From Gracilimonas sp040877545 (lineage in GTDB: Bacteria; Bacteroidota; Rhodothermia; Balneolales; Balneolaceae): a DNA stretch of 45,326 nucleotides. Numbering within the stretch: the stretch's first letter is position 1; each line of letters begins with the position of its first letter. The position numbers were made by a program, and so were the translations under genes. Location: the NCBI GenBank assembly GCA_040877545.1, contig JBBDNN010000113.1:1-45326 (forward strand), read 5' to 3'. Below the pieces are notes generated by a model, which was not told the origin of the DNA, did not search any database, and saw only the letters and a program-made list of their open reading frames with translations. Positions 10,226-19,096 of this stretch are shown here, in pieces.

Positions 10226-10662
10226 ATCACTTCCGAAGATTAGGTACAATCTAGTACTGCACTCATTTAAAATTGTACTTAAAACATAATTTATCATGCC
10301 GGTTCGAGACCAGCCTGTTATGTTATTAAAGCCCCGTAAATTATTTCATTTACGGGGCTTATTATTTTGCCTAGCTCCGTTTGCTCACCCGTTATCTACC
10401 ATGAGAGAGACCAGGATTGGACCTTTTACTCAATATCTAAAAATATCCTGAGCAGTCTCTATCTACAGTTGGCAATAAAAAAGACGGAGAAGAGTTCATA
10501 GCTCTTAATGGAAGCCGGGTTTTAAAGTGCAAGAAAAGCAGTGAATGTCTTCACTCAGATAATAACGCAACAAGAGCAAATAATTTCTGTTTTTTCTGAT
10601 ATTCTCTGTATATTTAAAGCCTTTTTCGGATGAGAAATTGAACGCATAAAATATCCAGATTC
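10226..10662. other. Gap with terminator and a tRNA-like T-arm fragment
   Basis: This 437-bp gap lies between the PEGA lipoprotein and rpmH. It contains the strong hairpin at 10330-10359 (listed separately). Just before it is GGTTCGAGACC (10301-10311), which resembles the T-loop of a tRNA, flanked by an imperfect stem (GCC to the left, AGC to the right). No D-arm or anticodon arm precedes it, so it is not a complete tRNA. The rest, 10370-10660, should hold the rpmH promoter; I see no clear DnaA boxes. Confidence 0.45.
10330..10366 (+). terminator. Rho-independent terminator
   Basis: A perfect 12-bp stem, AGCCCCGTAAAT (10330-10341) with ATTTACGGGGCT (10348-10359), closes a 6-base loop and is followed by TTATTATTTT. 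It lies 105 bp after the PEGA lipoprotein stop. The GC-rich base of the stem and the T-rich tail make it a convincing terminator on the plus strand. Confidence 0.85.
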
Positions 10663-10821
10663 ATGAAACGCACATTTCAACCAAGTAACAAAAAGCGCAA
10701 GAACAAGCATGGTTTTCGCAAGCGCATGTCTAGCGCAAACGGAAGTAAAATAGTTGCCCGCCGCAGAGCTAAAGGCCGCCATAAGCTTAGTGTTAGTGAT
10801 GAGAAAAAAGGAGCAAAGTAA
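10663..10821 (+). CDS. rpmH: 50S ribosomal protein L34
   Basis: L34 is a small basic protein of the large ribosomal subunit. The 52-residue product starts MKRTFQPSNKKRKNKHGF and continues RKRMSSANGSKIVARRRAKGR, the near-universal L34 signature. It has a somewhat longer C-terminus than usual (HKLSVSDEKKGAK). It is the first gene of the conserved rpmH-rnpA-yidC cluster, and its 3' end overlaps the rnpA start by 23 bases in another frame. Confidence 0.98.
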   Translation: MKRTFQPSNKKRKNKHGFRKRMSSANGSKIVARRRAKGRHKLSVSDEKKGAK

Positions 10822-11239
10822 CCTTTCAGATTCTCCAGAACGTAGATTTACATTGCCTAAATCTCACGTATTACGCGGCAAGAGAAATTTTGACCAACTT
10901 TTTTCAGACTCAAAACTTATCACTTCACCAACAGTGAATCTTCGTTTTGCCGTGTATCCAAATTCCGGCGAAAAATTTCTCGCCGGCTTCATTGCTCCCA
11001 AAAAAATCGGTAACGCCGTTAAACGAACCCGCACAAAACGCCTCCTTCGCGAAGCATATCGCCTCAACCGGCATATTTTGACTGATATGTTCAGTCAAAT
11101 AAACGCAGAAGTTCACTACGTATTTATGGCGCGGAACGCTCAACTTTCTTTTGATGAGGTTCAAAACGACATGAAAACCCTGATGAGCAAACTACGCAGC
11201 CGTTTGCTTTCTAATTCTCCACTTTCTCAAAAAATTTAA
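10799..11239 (+). CDS. rnpA: Ribonuclease P protein component
   Basis: This is the protein subunit of RNase P, which helps the catalytic RNA remove 5' leaders from pre-tRNAs. The RnpA core is clear: FTLPKSHVLRGKRNFDQLF near the N-terminus, then FIAPKKIGNAVKRTRTKRLLREAYR, which contains the RNR-type RNA-binding motif with Thr in place of the usual Asn. I chose the ATG at 10799 (MRKKEQSNLS, 146 residues). It overlaps the last 23 bases of rpmH. An in-frame ATG at 10754 would lie deeper inside rpmH and add 15 residues with no family similarity. No good Shine-Dalgarno precedes either start, so translational coupling to rpmH is likely. The stop is only 4 bases before the yidC start. Confidence 0.95.
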   Translation: MRKKEQSNLSDSPERRFTLPKSHVLRGKRNFDQLFSDSKLITSPTVNLRFAVYPNSGEKFLAGFIAPKKIGNAVKRTRTKRLLREAYRLNRHILTDMFSQINAEVHYVFMARNAQLSFDEVQNDMKTLMSKLRSRLLSNSPLSQKI

Positions 11240-11243
11240 TCAC

Positions 11244-13046
11244 TTGGATAAGAATACAGCAACCGGACTCGCTTTAATTTTTCTGCTTATGATGGGATGG
11301 TTCTTTTTTACCATGCCCTCCGAAGAAGAGCTTGCCCGCCAACAACAAGACCGTGCCACACAAGACAGCCTGGCACAAATTGAACAAAACCGGCAGGATT
11401 CTCTCGAAGAACTTCGCCAGCCGGAAAGGGAAGAACCATCAATCCGTGAAGAACGCCAACAGGAAACGGAAACCACGCAACAGGGATTATTCGCCACCAG
11501 CAATGTTACTGAGCAAACTGAATTTGAAGTTTCCACCCCTCTCTACACCATCATTTTTACCAATAAAGGCGCCGGGCCATCCTCATATATCCTTAAAGAA
11601 TATGATACCTGGGCTGGCCATCCTATACAGCTTATTGATGACACTACTCGTTCTGCCTACAATATTGGCTTCCTTTCTACCGAAAATTATAATGTAGAAA
11701 CACAGGATTTACTTTTCCGGCAAACCACCTCCGGCTCCTCCATGAATATTACCGAAGGCAGGGAGAACCAGGTTTCTTATGTACTGGAGCTGGAAGATGA
11801 TCGCCAGGTGCAGGTTACCTATACCATGAATGGCGATAATTATGAAGTTGATGTAGAGCTGAGGTTCATCGGCTTACAGAATTATATTGTAGGTGGTTCT
11901 GTTGATTTTGGATGGACAACCCCCCTCAATTTCACCGAAAAAGACCCTACGCAAGATGCCCTGGAAACCGCTGCTTATGTGTATGCGGGGGGTGAACTTG
12001 AGAAGTTCAAGCTTGATGATCCGGGGCGAGATGAGAGCAACATCAATGGTAATATTGACTGGGCGGCAACTAAAACAAAATTCTTTACCCAGCTTATCAA
12101 GCCGCTTTCCAGAACTGACGGGGCTATTTTAACGGGTGAAGTCACGGGAGCACCTGACGATCCTTCTGCCCGGCACATGTATACTTCATCTATTCGAACC
12201 AATCTCGAAGAGGACGGCACTACGGCTTTCAGGATGTATGTAGGGCCAATGAAGTACCGCGAAATTATTCAGGTAGATGAAAATGCCTACGATATGGTAG
12301 ATGTTGGCTGGAGCTGGCTGCGCTGGTTTTCTGATCCTTTTGTGCGCTGGCTGGTTATACCATTTTTTGAATTTATGAGTAGCTATGTAGCTAATGTGGG
12401 AATTATCATTATCATATTTGCTTCGCTTGTAAAACTGGTGCTTTCTCCGCTTACCTACAAAAGTTACAAGAGCATGGGGGCTATGAGTAAGCTGCAACCT
12501 CAAATGAAGGAGTTGCAGGAAAAGTACAAAGACAATCCGCAGAAGCAGCAAAAAGCTACCATGGATTTGTATCGCAAAAACAAGGTAAACCCCTTAGGTG
12601 GTTGTTTACCCAACCTGCTGCAGTTCCCAATTCTTATTACCCTTTGGCGATATTTCCAAAATTCTATCATCATTCGGCAGGAAGAATTTTTATGGGTCAC
12701 TGATTTATCAGCCCCGGATTATATAATAAGTTTACCATTCAGTATTCCATTTTTGGGAGATCAAATTGCCGGGCTCGTCCTCCTGATGACAGCCGCCATG
12801 ATGGTGCAAAGTAAACTTACCGGCGGTATGAGCGGCGGTGGCGGTGGAGGCCCTATGGCCGGCCAAATGAAGGTATTACAATATATCTTCCCGCTGATGT
12901 TGCTGTTTATCTTCAACAATTTCGCGGCAGGATTGAGTTTGTACTACCTCATATTCAACGTGCTTTCCATTATCCAGCAATTCTTCATAAAACGAAGTCT
13001 GGATGAAGACAAGGACAAAGATAAAGCTGAAGTAAGCGTGCAATAG
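11244..13046 (+). CDS. yidC: Membrane protein insertase YidC
   Basis: YidC inserts and folds inner-membrane proteins, alone or with SecYEG. The 600-residue protein begins with a first membrane segment (about residues 6-24, ATGLALIFLLMMGWFFFTM). Then come a charged linker rich in Gln and Glu and a large periplasmic domain (about 65-350). The conserved insertase core follows, with membrane segments near 370-415, 470-490, 505-530 and 550-585. The core includes YKSYKSMGAMSKLQPQMKEL and the NPLGGCLPNLLQFPIL signature. The start codon is TTG at 11244, supported by immediate entry into the family's N-terminus (DKNTATG) and its position 4 bases after the rnpA stop. The cluster lacks the small yidD gene that often sits between rnpA and yidC. 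The C-terminal tail is highly charged (DEDKDKDKAEV). Confidence 0.97.
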   Translation: MDKNTATGLALIFLLMMGWFFFTMPSEEELARQQQDRATQDSLAQIEQNRQDSLEELRQPEREEPSIREERQQETETTQQGLFATSNVTEQTEFEVSTPLYTIIFTNKGAGPSSYILKEYDTWAGHPIQLIDDTTRSAYNIGFLSTENYNVETQDLLFRQTTSGSSMNITEGRENQVSYVLELEDDRQVQVTYTMNGDNYEVDVELRFIGLQNYIVGGSVDFGWTTPLNFTEKDPTQDALETAAYVYAGGELEKFKLDDPGRDESNINGNIDWAATKTKFFTQLIKPLSRTDGAILTGEVTGAPDDPSARHMYTSSIRTNLEEDGTTAFRMYVGPMKYREIIQVDENAYDMVDVGWSWLRWFSDPFVRWLVIPFFEFMSSYVANVGIIIIIFASLVKLVLSPLTYKSYKSMGAMSKLQPQMKELQEKYKDNPQKQQKATMDLYRKNKVNPLGGCLPNLLQFPILITLWRYFQNSIIIRQEEFLWVTDLSAPDYIISLPFSIPFLGDQIAGLVLLMTAAMMVQSKLTGGMSGGGGGGPMAGQMKVLQYIFPLMLLFIFNNFAAGLSLYYLIFNVLSIIQQFFIKRSLDEDKDKDKAEVSVQ

Positions 13047-13368
13047 CTGTACTCTACATCCTCATCACTGGCAATTTTTCCAAAGTTAAATCAAGGATAA
13101 AATTTTGCATTCTTGCATTTGCAAATTCTCAGATTCTTCCGGGCAGGAGCTTTTGAAGACTGGAGCCTGAGCTGTCTTTCCCGTTCCAAAGAGTCATTCC
13201 CGCGGAGGCGGTGCCAAAGGCATCCCGTTGGGATGACCTGTGGAGATATTATTAGCAGGATATTCGAAAACCTAAACAGGTAAAGTCATTCCCGTAAATC
13301 TTAAAACTACTAGGATTACTGAATTTCTTACCTTTGATTTCCATACATTAATTTAATAACCTCATATA
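13047..13368. repeat. Non-coding gap with a degenerate palindromic repeat
   Basis: This 322-bp gap follows yidC. At 13193-13237 an imperfect inverted repeat starts GTCATTCCCGCGG and ends TTGGGATGAC. A second half-copy, GTCATTCCCG, occurs at 13285-13294. The GTCATTCCCGCG / GGGATGAC pattern resembles dispersed palindromic intergenic repeats found in many bacteria, here in decayed form. I see no gene and no convincing terminator. Confidence 0.4.
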
Positions 13369-14307
13369 TTGCTAAGCAAAGCACTCTTACATTATCCGCA
13401 GTTCAGGTTCAGGGACGAGAGAAAGTTGCTGTGGAATCCCATCCTGAAAAAGGTGTTTGCTAACCGGCCGGAAGAACGTGTTCGCCTGGAATTGATAGAT
13501 TACCTGACACTGGAAGCAGGCTTTTCTCTCCATCGAATTTCTTTTGAAAGCCCGGTTAAGCTGCCTAATGATAAAACCTCTTCGCGCACAGATATAATTT
13601 GTTATGATGATGATTTCAAGCCGCTCTTATTAGTTGAATGCAAATCCGGTGATATCAAACTTGATGAAAAAGCAGCCTTGCAGGTTGCACGGTATAATCA
13701 AAAAGTAGGCGCGCCATTGGTATTGGTGAGTAATGGCTTGCTCGATTTTTGGTTTGGTCATGAAGCACTAGGGCCGGAATCGCAGGGCAAGAATTCTTTT
13801 CTCCAATTAGAGAAAATTCCCAAACCATTTACCTCTAAGAATGAAATAGAACGCAATTTTCAATATTGGCAGGGTCGGGGATTTACCGGTTCAAAATCAC
13901 ATCCTGATACTCGTTCTTTTGTGCTGAATTCCTGCAATGCACTTTTTACACAACTACATCAACCCGTTAAATTTTTAAATTTTGATGATTTCTCCCCGGA
14001 ACTTTCAATGGCTCATTATTACCGGATTTTTGGATTGGAGGAACATATCAAAATTGGGATATCACTTTCAGCTACACCCTATGGCGGCACACGGCTCAAT
14101 GTGATTTTAAATCGGCAAGGAGCAAATGTAGCCTTTTTAAGTTCCTCACTGGATTTGATTGCCCGTAAAGAGAAAGCAAATACTGAAATTCACTCTGAAA
14201 AAGGAGTGATGCATCTGGATTTAAGAGAGGAAGGTAATTTCAATTTCGAAGGGAAAATTGCAGATTTTATTTCATTATTTAAAGAATTGCTGATTCAAAA
14301 TTCCTGA
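13369..14307 (+). CDS. Orphan HsdR-N-like (type I R N-terminal) nuclease-fold protein
   Basis: The 312-residue product resembles the type I restriction enzyme R-protein N-terminal family (HSDR_N_2), a PD-(D/E)xK nuclease fold. Typical features are LLWNPILKKVFANRPEERVRLELIDYL at residues 21-46, Glu60 in SFESPVKLP, Asp75 in SRTDIICYD, and the catalytic-type Glu90-x-Lys92 in PLLLVECKSG, followed by Gln105. The acidic residues and the Lys expected for Mg-dependent DNA cleavage are all present. The C-terminal half (about 170-312) is not recognised. There is no helicase, methylase or specificity gene nearby, so this is not part of an ordinary type I system. Such stand-alone genes are common in Bacteroidota and their role is unknown. 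The start is TTG at 13369, with no obvious Shine-Dalgarno. Confidence 0.75.
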   Translation: MLSKALLHYPQFRFRDERKLLWNPILKKVFANRPEERVRLELIDYLTLEAGFSLHRISFESPVKLPNDKTSSRTDIICYDDDFKPLLLVECKSGDIKLDEKAALQVARYNQKVGAPLVLVSNGLLDFWFGHEALGPESQGKNSFLQLEKIPKPFTSKNEIERNFQYWQGRGFTGSKSHPDTRSFVLNSCNALFTQLHQPVKFLNFDDFSPELSMAHYYRIFGLEEHIKIGISLSATPYGGTRLNVILNRQGANVAFLSSSLDLIARKEKANTEIHSEKGVMHLDLREEGNFNFEGKIADFISLFKELLIQNS

Positions 14308-14379
14308 TCTTGGATAGTCGATATTAGTTTCTCAATTCTGTATCCTGATGATTCTCTGAAGCACACTTAATTAAAAATT

Positions 14380-15714
14380 ATGCATAGCAAACACCGCGAA
14401 AAACTATTCTCATTATTTGATGAAAATCAAAAAGGAGCTGTATTTATTCAAGGCTCAGAAATTCTTTATCGCAATGAAACCGATTATGAATATCCATTCC
14501 GGCAGGAGTCAAATTTCTGGTATTTGACGGGAGTGAATGAACCTGAATGTGCTTTGGTGCTGGATCTGAAAACAGAAGAATATCATCTTTTTGTACCAGA
14601 GAGAGATTCTCAATTTGCCGTGTGGCATGGTTATGTAAAAGCACAGGAAGCCTACCAGGAGGAATATAAGCCTGATCACCTGCATTACATGAATGATATT
14701 CTTCATGTTCTAAAGGAAATTAACCCCGATAAGGTTTTTTGCCTGAATGATGTGGACGCTGAATTTGTGGAGGATCTAAATCGTAGTTTTGAAGCAGATA
14801 TCGAAAGCCTGCAGGATGCCCTTACCTATTGCCGAATGTATAAGACCGATGCCGAACTGGATCAAATGCGTGTTTCAGCACGGGTTAATAACCTGGCACA
14901 TAAAACAGTGATGGAATCTATAAAGCCGGGAATGTTCGAGTATGAGCTGAAGGCAATATTCACCAAAGTGCAGATCGAAAATGGCCTGCAACAAGATGCC
15001 TATAACGGAATTTTTGCCGGCGGGAAAAACAGTGCCATCCTTCATTATGTACAAAACACCAGCAAAATAAGTGAGGGGGATCTTTTTCTCCTGGATGCAG
15101 GACACGAATACAATGGCTATTCGTCTGATATAACACGGACCTATCCAGCCAATGGCAAATTTACTTCTTTGCAGGCCGGAGTTTACCAATCGGCGCTGAA
15201 TGCTTTAAATTCGGCCATAGATGCCATCGAACCCGGCGTGAAAATGGAAAACCTGCACCTGCAAGCTTCCCGGATTATGTTGGAGGGATTGAAAGAAGAA
15301 GGACTGCTAAAAGGAAATATTGATGACATGATGGAGGAAAATATCTTTGCCTTATTTTTTCCGCATGGGCTCGGACATTTTCTTGGTTTAGATACACATG
15401 ATGTAGGCGGGTATCCTAAAGGGGTGGATCGGATCGATCGTCCGGGAATCAAATTTCTACGCGCCCGCCGCCACTTGCAGCCCGGAATGGTTGTCACTAT
15501 AGAACCTGGAATTTATTTTGTTCCCGCACTATTAAAGCCTGCCCTCGAGGATGAAACCCAGTCAAAGTTTCTTAACTCAGAAAAGCTTCAAGAACTATTC
15601 GAGTTTGGTGGTATTCGAATCGAAGATAATATCATTATCACGCAGGATGGGTATGAGAACATGACTGATGTTCCTAAAGAAATAAAAGATATTGAGAAGG
15701 TGATAAAAGGATAA
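14380..15714 (+). CDS. Xaa-Pro aminopeptidase (M24B family)
   Basis: This 444-residue cytosolic metallopeptidase should remove N-terminal residues that precede proline. The N-terminal domain (1-170) is the creatinase-like lobe with YEYPFRQESNFWYLTGVNEP, typical of PepP-type enzymes. The C-terminal pita-bread domain holds all five metal ligands: Asp239 (LLDAGHEY), Asp250 (SSDITRTYP), His333 (HGLGHFLGLDTHD), Glu375 (VTIEPGIYF) and Glu415 (GIRIEDNI). Length and motifs match the family. It is followed by an S9 peptidase gene on the same strand 108 bp downstream, so the two may form a peptide-degradation pair. Confidence 0.93.
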   Translation: MHSKHREKLFSLFDENQKGAVFIQGSEILYRNETDYEYPFRQESNFWYLTGVNEPECALVLDLKTEEYHLFVPERDSQFAVWHGYVKAQEAYQEEYKPDHLHYMNDILHVLKEINPDKVFCLNDVDAEFVEDLNRSFEADIESLQDALTYCRMYKTDAELDQMRVSARVNNLAHKTVMESIKPGMFEYELKAIFTKVQIENGLQQDAYNGIFAGGKNSAILHYVQNTSKISEGDLFLLDAGHEYNGYSSDITRTYPANGKFTSLQAGVYQSALNALNSAIDAIEPGVKMENLHLQASRIMLEGLKEEGLLKGNIDDMMEENIFALFFPHGLGHFLGLDTHDVGGYPKGVDRIDRPGIKFLRARRHLQPGMVVTIEPGIYFVPALLKPALEDETQSKFLNSEKLQELFEFGGIRIEDNIIITQDGYENMTDVPKEIKDIEKVIKG

Positions 15715-15837
15715 GTGGTGGCTTATAGCAACGAATTCTCTGCGGAGATTTAGCTGCAGAATGCATATTCTTTTTACCATTTTTTAACCTGTAAAGTTTT
15801 TATCCTCATAAAAATTTTCCCAATGACCAATCACATT

Positions 15838-17910
15838 ATGAAAAAGCTGTTATTACTGCCACTTGCACTTCTGCTATTAGGAATGGAAGCAAATGCCCAA
15901 CAATTTCCCGACCAGCTAACGCTGAAGGATATCTTTCATGAGCCTTTTATTCCGGGAACCCGTCCTTCCTTCTCCCATTTTTCTGCTGACGGAAAAACCA
16001 TTTATTACAACTGGAGTGATTCTGCTACTTCTAAGACTGATTTATATCAGGTGGGATTAAGTGGCAAAAACTTTAAAAAAGCCGCTGAAAATGTACAGCG
16101 GAATTCCAGCGTGTCGCCCGATGGAAAACACCTGCTTTTTACTAAAGATGGTGATTTGATGCTCTCCGATGCCAATTATGAAAATCAACGAGTAGTGGTG
16201 GCGTCAAAAGGTTTTGACTATAACCCCGTTTGGAATGAAAAAGGCTCAAGATTCGCTTACGTGCAGAATGGGGATGTGTGGATATCTGGGGTGAATGAAG
16301 CCTTCATCAAACAGGTAACCGAGAAAAAAGAGGATGATTCCAATTATAGCATCGTGAGCTGGGTTAATAACCGGCTGGTGCTTAGCCAATATGATAATTC
16401 GGAATACAAAGAATATTATTTCCCGGAATATGTAGACCGGTATGTAAAATCAGGAAGTACCCGCAGAGGTATCCCAACGCGTATCATTTCTGTTGCAGAT
16501 TTAGACTCGAACGAGGTGGAAGAAATCTTCAAACAACAGGGTTATATGAATGCCGACGTCAGTGCTACAGGAAATTTCCTGGCCATCGACTGGACCAATG
16601 CTCCCATGAAAAAGCGCGAGATTATATCTTTTGATTTGAATGAAAATACATCAAAAATAATCTTTGAAGATGAAACGGATGGCTGGTTGTATGGACAAAA
16701 TATGGCTTTTGCACCCGAGGGAGATAAATTAATGTTCCAAAGTGAAGGAGATGGCTGGAATCATATTTACACCATTAATGCTGATGGATCAGATTCCAAA
16801 CAACACACTTTTGGAGAGTATGATGTTCCCTGGGCAGAATGGATTGACGAGAGAACCATTGCCATGGCTACCAGCGAAAATGATCGCGGTGAAATTCAAC
16901 TCTCCAAACTTGATATTACCACTAATCTGCCAACCAAACTTACTGTTGAAGAAGGTTATAGAAAGGATTTCAGGTTAAGTGAAGACCGCCGGTATATCGT
17001 CTACTCCAAAACCTATTTTAATGAACCATTCGATTTATATGTTACTGATACAGTCATCCCAAAAAAAGAAATAAAACTCACTAATTCTGTGCCTGATACC
17101 TTCCATGAGTTTGACTGGAAAAAGGAAGATTATGTGAAATATACCGGCAGGGATGGCAAAACACGGCTTTCGATGTCTGTATTAAAACCAGAAAAAAGAA
17201 ATCCTGAGGGGAACCCGGTGGTGGTATTTGTGCACGGTGCCGGATCTCTTCAAAACGTGTATAAAGGTTGGTCGGGCAGTTATTGGCGCGAATATATGTT
17301 TAACCAGTTTTTAACCCATCAGGGCTTTTATGTTATTGAAGTGGATTACCGCCACAGTACAGGCTACGGGCGTAAATTCCGTGAAGATGTGACCAACTGG
17401 ATGGGTAAATACGAAACAGAAGATATTGAAGACGGCCTCGCCTTTCTTGCCGATAATTTTGATAAAGCGGATACTTCTCGTGTAGGAGTTTACGGTGGAA
17501 GTTATGGAGGATTTATGGCTCTTTATACCGTAAGTGTTTCGCCCGAACATTTTGATGCCGGCGCCGCCCTGCGATCGGTAACAAATTGGGAAAATTATTA
17601 TCATACCAATCCCTGGTATACCCTTCCGCGTTTAGGAACTCCAGAAGCAGACTCCGTTAATTACGCACGCAGTTCTCCAATTACCTATGCCGACTCGTTA
17701 ACCAAACCTGTGCTGCTACTTCACGGCCTTATAGACAACAACGTTGGTTTCCAGGATGCCGCACAATATATCGAACGTCTTGTACAATCCGGGAATGATA
17801 ATTTTGAAATGATGATGTATCCCAGCGAACGCCATAGTTTTGTGGACGAAGATTCATGGTATGATGAATATCGCCGGATTTATAAGTTTTTTGAACGGGA
17901 GTTAAAGTAG
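15838..17910 (+). CDS. Secreted S9-family (prolyl oligopeptidase/DPP-IV-like) peptidase
   Basis: This is a predicted exported serine peptidase acting on short peptides. I chose the ATG at 15838, which gives a clean signal peptide (MKKLLLLPLALLLLGMEANAQ, cleavage after ANA). An in-frame ATG at 15823 would put five extra residues before it. A seven-bladed beta-propeller region follows (about 40-420, with repeats such as SPDGKHLLF and APEGDKLMF). The alpha/beta-hydrolase domain has a complete triad. Counted from 15823, these are Ser560 in GGSYGGFM, Asp638 in LHGLIDNNVG and His671 in YPSERHSF. Arrangement and length (about 690 residues) fit S9B/S9C exopeptidases. It probably feeds peptides to the neighbouring Xaa-Pro aminopeptidase. 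Confidence 0.93.
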   Translation: MKKLLLLPLALLLLGMEANAQQFPDQLTLKDIFHEPFIPGTRPSFSHFSADGKTIYYNWSDSATSKTDLYQVGLSGKNFKKAAENVQRNSSVSPDGKHLLFTKDGDLMLSDANYENQRVVVASKGFDYNPVWNEKGSRFAYVQNGDVWISGVNEAFIKQVTEKKEDDSNYSIVSWVNNRLVLSQYDNSEYKEYYFPEYVDRYVKSGSTRRGIPTRIISVADLDSNEVEEIFKQQGYMNADVSATGNFLAIDWTNAPMKKREIISFDLNENTSKIIFEDETDGWLYGQNMAFAPEGDKLMFQSEGDGWNHIYTINADGSDSKQHTFGEYDVPWAEWIDERTIAMATSENDRGEIQLSKLDITTNLPTKLTVEEGYRKDFRLSEDRRYIVYSKTYFNEPFDLYVTDTVIPKKEIKLTNSVPDTFHEFDWKKEDYVKYTGRDGKTRLSMSVLKPEKRNPEGNPVVVFVHGAGSLQNVYKGWSGSYWREYMFNQFLTHQGFYVIEVDYRHSTGYGRKFREDVTNWMGKYETEDIEDGLAFLADNFDKADTSRVGVYGGSYGGFMALYTVSVSPEHFDAGAALRSVTNWENYYHTNPWYTLPRLGTPEADSVNYARSSPITYADSLTKPVLLLHGLIDNNVGFQDAAQYIERLVQSGNDNFEMMMYPSERHSFVDEDSWYDEYRRIYKFFERELK

Positions 17911-17982
17911 CATTGTAGTTATTTTTGACTGCTCGAAACGATTTCTGCCAAATACCCGGCCTATTGGTTAATCAAATATATC

Positions 17983-19041
17983 ATGAATATACTTTCTAAA
18001 ATCCTGCTTTGGTTGCTGGGTTTGTTCGCCACTTTCGTACTTGTGGTAGTTATTGTTGGATGGTCGCTTTCAGAGCCGGGATACGACGGTCCTAAGTCAA
18101 AATACTTCAATGGCGAAAGGTTTGAAAACCCGGGAGATGTTGAAGTAAAATCATTTCTGGATGTGATTAAATGGGCGCTTACCAACGACCCCGGAGAATG
18201 GAATGAAATCTCTCCGGATGAGGTGGATTTTGGTGAAAAACCCAAAGCCCGCATTGGCGACTCATTGGTAGTTACCTACATAAATCACTCCACTTTTCTT
18301 ATCCAAACAGACAGCTTGAATATTTTAACTGATCCAATTTGGAGTGGCCGCGCCAGTCCGTTCAGCTTTGCAGGACCAAAAAGGATGACGCCTCCTGGAA
18401 TTCACTTTAAAGACCTGCCGCATATCGATCTTGTGGTAATCAGCCATAACCATTACGATCACCTGGATATTTCAACTCTGAAAAATATTAATGAGAGATT
18501 TGGCAGTACCTTTATAACTCCTTTTGGAGTTGGACAATATCTAAACAGTGAAGGGATTTTAAACACTAAAGACCTGGGCTGGTGGGAAGAGCATAATGGC
18601 TTCAATTTTGTGAATGTAGTCTCTGTTCCGGCTCAACACTTCTCATCGCGCGGATTATTTGATCGCGATAATACTTTGTGGGCGGGATACATCCTCAAAA
18701 CCAGATCGGGTAATATCTACTTTGCGGGAGATACAGGATATGGAGAGTTTTTTAAGGAAATTGGTGAACGGTATGAAATCAAATTAGGGCTGATTCCCAT
18801 TGGGGCATATAAGCCGCGCTGGTTTATGTCGCCTGTGCATCTATCTCCACAAGAAGCAATTTTAGCTCATCAGGATATCGGGGCTGAAATTAGCCTGGGA
18901 ATGCACTACGGAACATTTCCCCTCGCAGATGATGGAAGAGATGAGCCGATTAATGATTTCTATGAAGCTATGGAAAGTTTTGAGGGAGAAAAACCAAACT
19001 TCAGGGTATTAGGAAATGGAAAATCATTGATTGTAGATTAG
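17983..19041 (+). CDS. Membrane-anchored metallo-beta-lactamase-fold hydrolase (NAPE-PLD/UlaG-like)
   Basis: The 352-residue protein begins with one membrane segment (about residues 5-28, SKILLWLLGLFATFVLVVVI). It probably keeps the enzyme domain on the periplasmic side. The metallo-beta-lactamase fold is clear: HSTFLIQTDSLNILTDP, then the HxHxDH metal motif SHNHYDHLD (His155, His157, Asp159, His160), a later His in VPAQHFSSRG, an Asp in FAGDTGYG and a His in GMHYGTF. The pattern LTDPIWSGRASPFSFAGPKR matches the branch that includes N-acyl-phosphatidylethanolamine phospholipase D-like and UlaG-like proteins. A phospholipid or lactone substrate is possible but not shown. It lies 72 bp after the S9 peptidase and 55 bp before nhaC on the same strand. 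Confidence 0.87.
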   Translation: MNILSKILLWLLGLFATFVLVVVIVGWSLSEPGYDGPKSKYFNGERFENPGDVEVKSFLDVIKWALTNDPGEWNEISPDEVDFGEKPKARIGDSLVVTYINHSTFLIQTDSLNILTDPIWSGRASPFSFAGPKRMTPPGIHFKDLPHIDLVVISHNHYDHLDISTLKNINERFGSTFITPFGVGQYLNSEGILNTKDLGWWEEHNGFNFVNVVSVPAQHFSSRGLFDRDNTLWAGYILKTRSGNIYFAGDTGYGEFFKEIGERYEIKLGLIPIGAYKPRWFMSPVHLSPQEAILAHQDIGAEISLGMHYGTFPLADDGRDEPINDFYEAMESFEGEKPNFRVLGNGKSLIVD

Positions 19042-19096
19042 CACCAATTATCATTCGGGAATTCCACAGATTCTGTTATTTTATGGCGGCTAACAA

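Noticed and set aside
10298..10320. Complete tRNA gene
   Set aside because: Only a T-loop-like segment is present; no D-arm, anticodon arm or matching acceptor stem can be found upstream.
10380..10660. Chromosomal replication origin near rpmH
   Set aside because: rpmH often lies near oriC, but I see no cluster of DnaA boxes (TTATNCACA) and no dnaA gene.
10754..10798. Earlier ATG for rnpA inside rpmH
   Set aside because: It adds 15 residues without RnpA similarity; the ATG at 10799 leads directly into the conserved region.
13369..14307. Type I restriction-modification locus
   Set aside because: Only an HsdR-N-like domain is present; the helicase part, HsdM and HsdS are missing from the neighbourhood.
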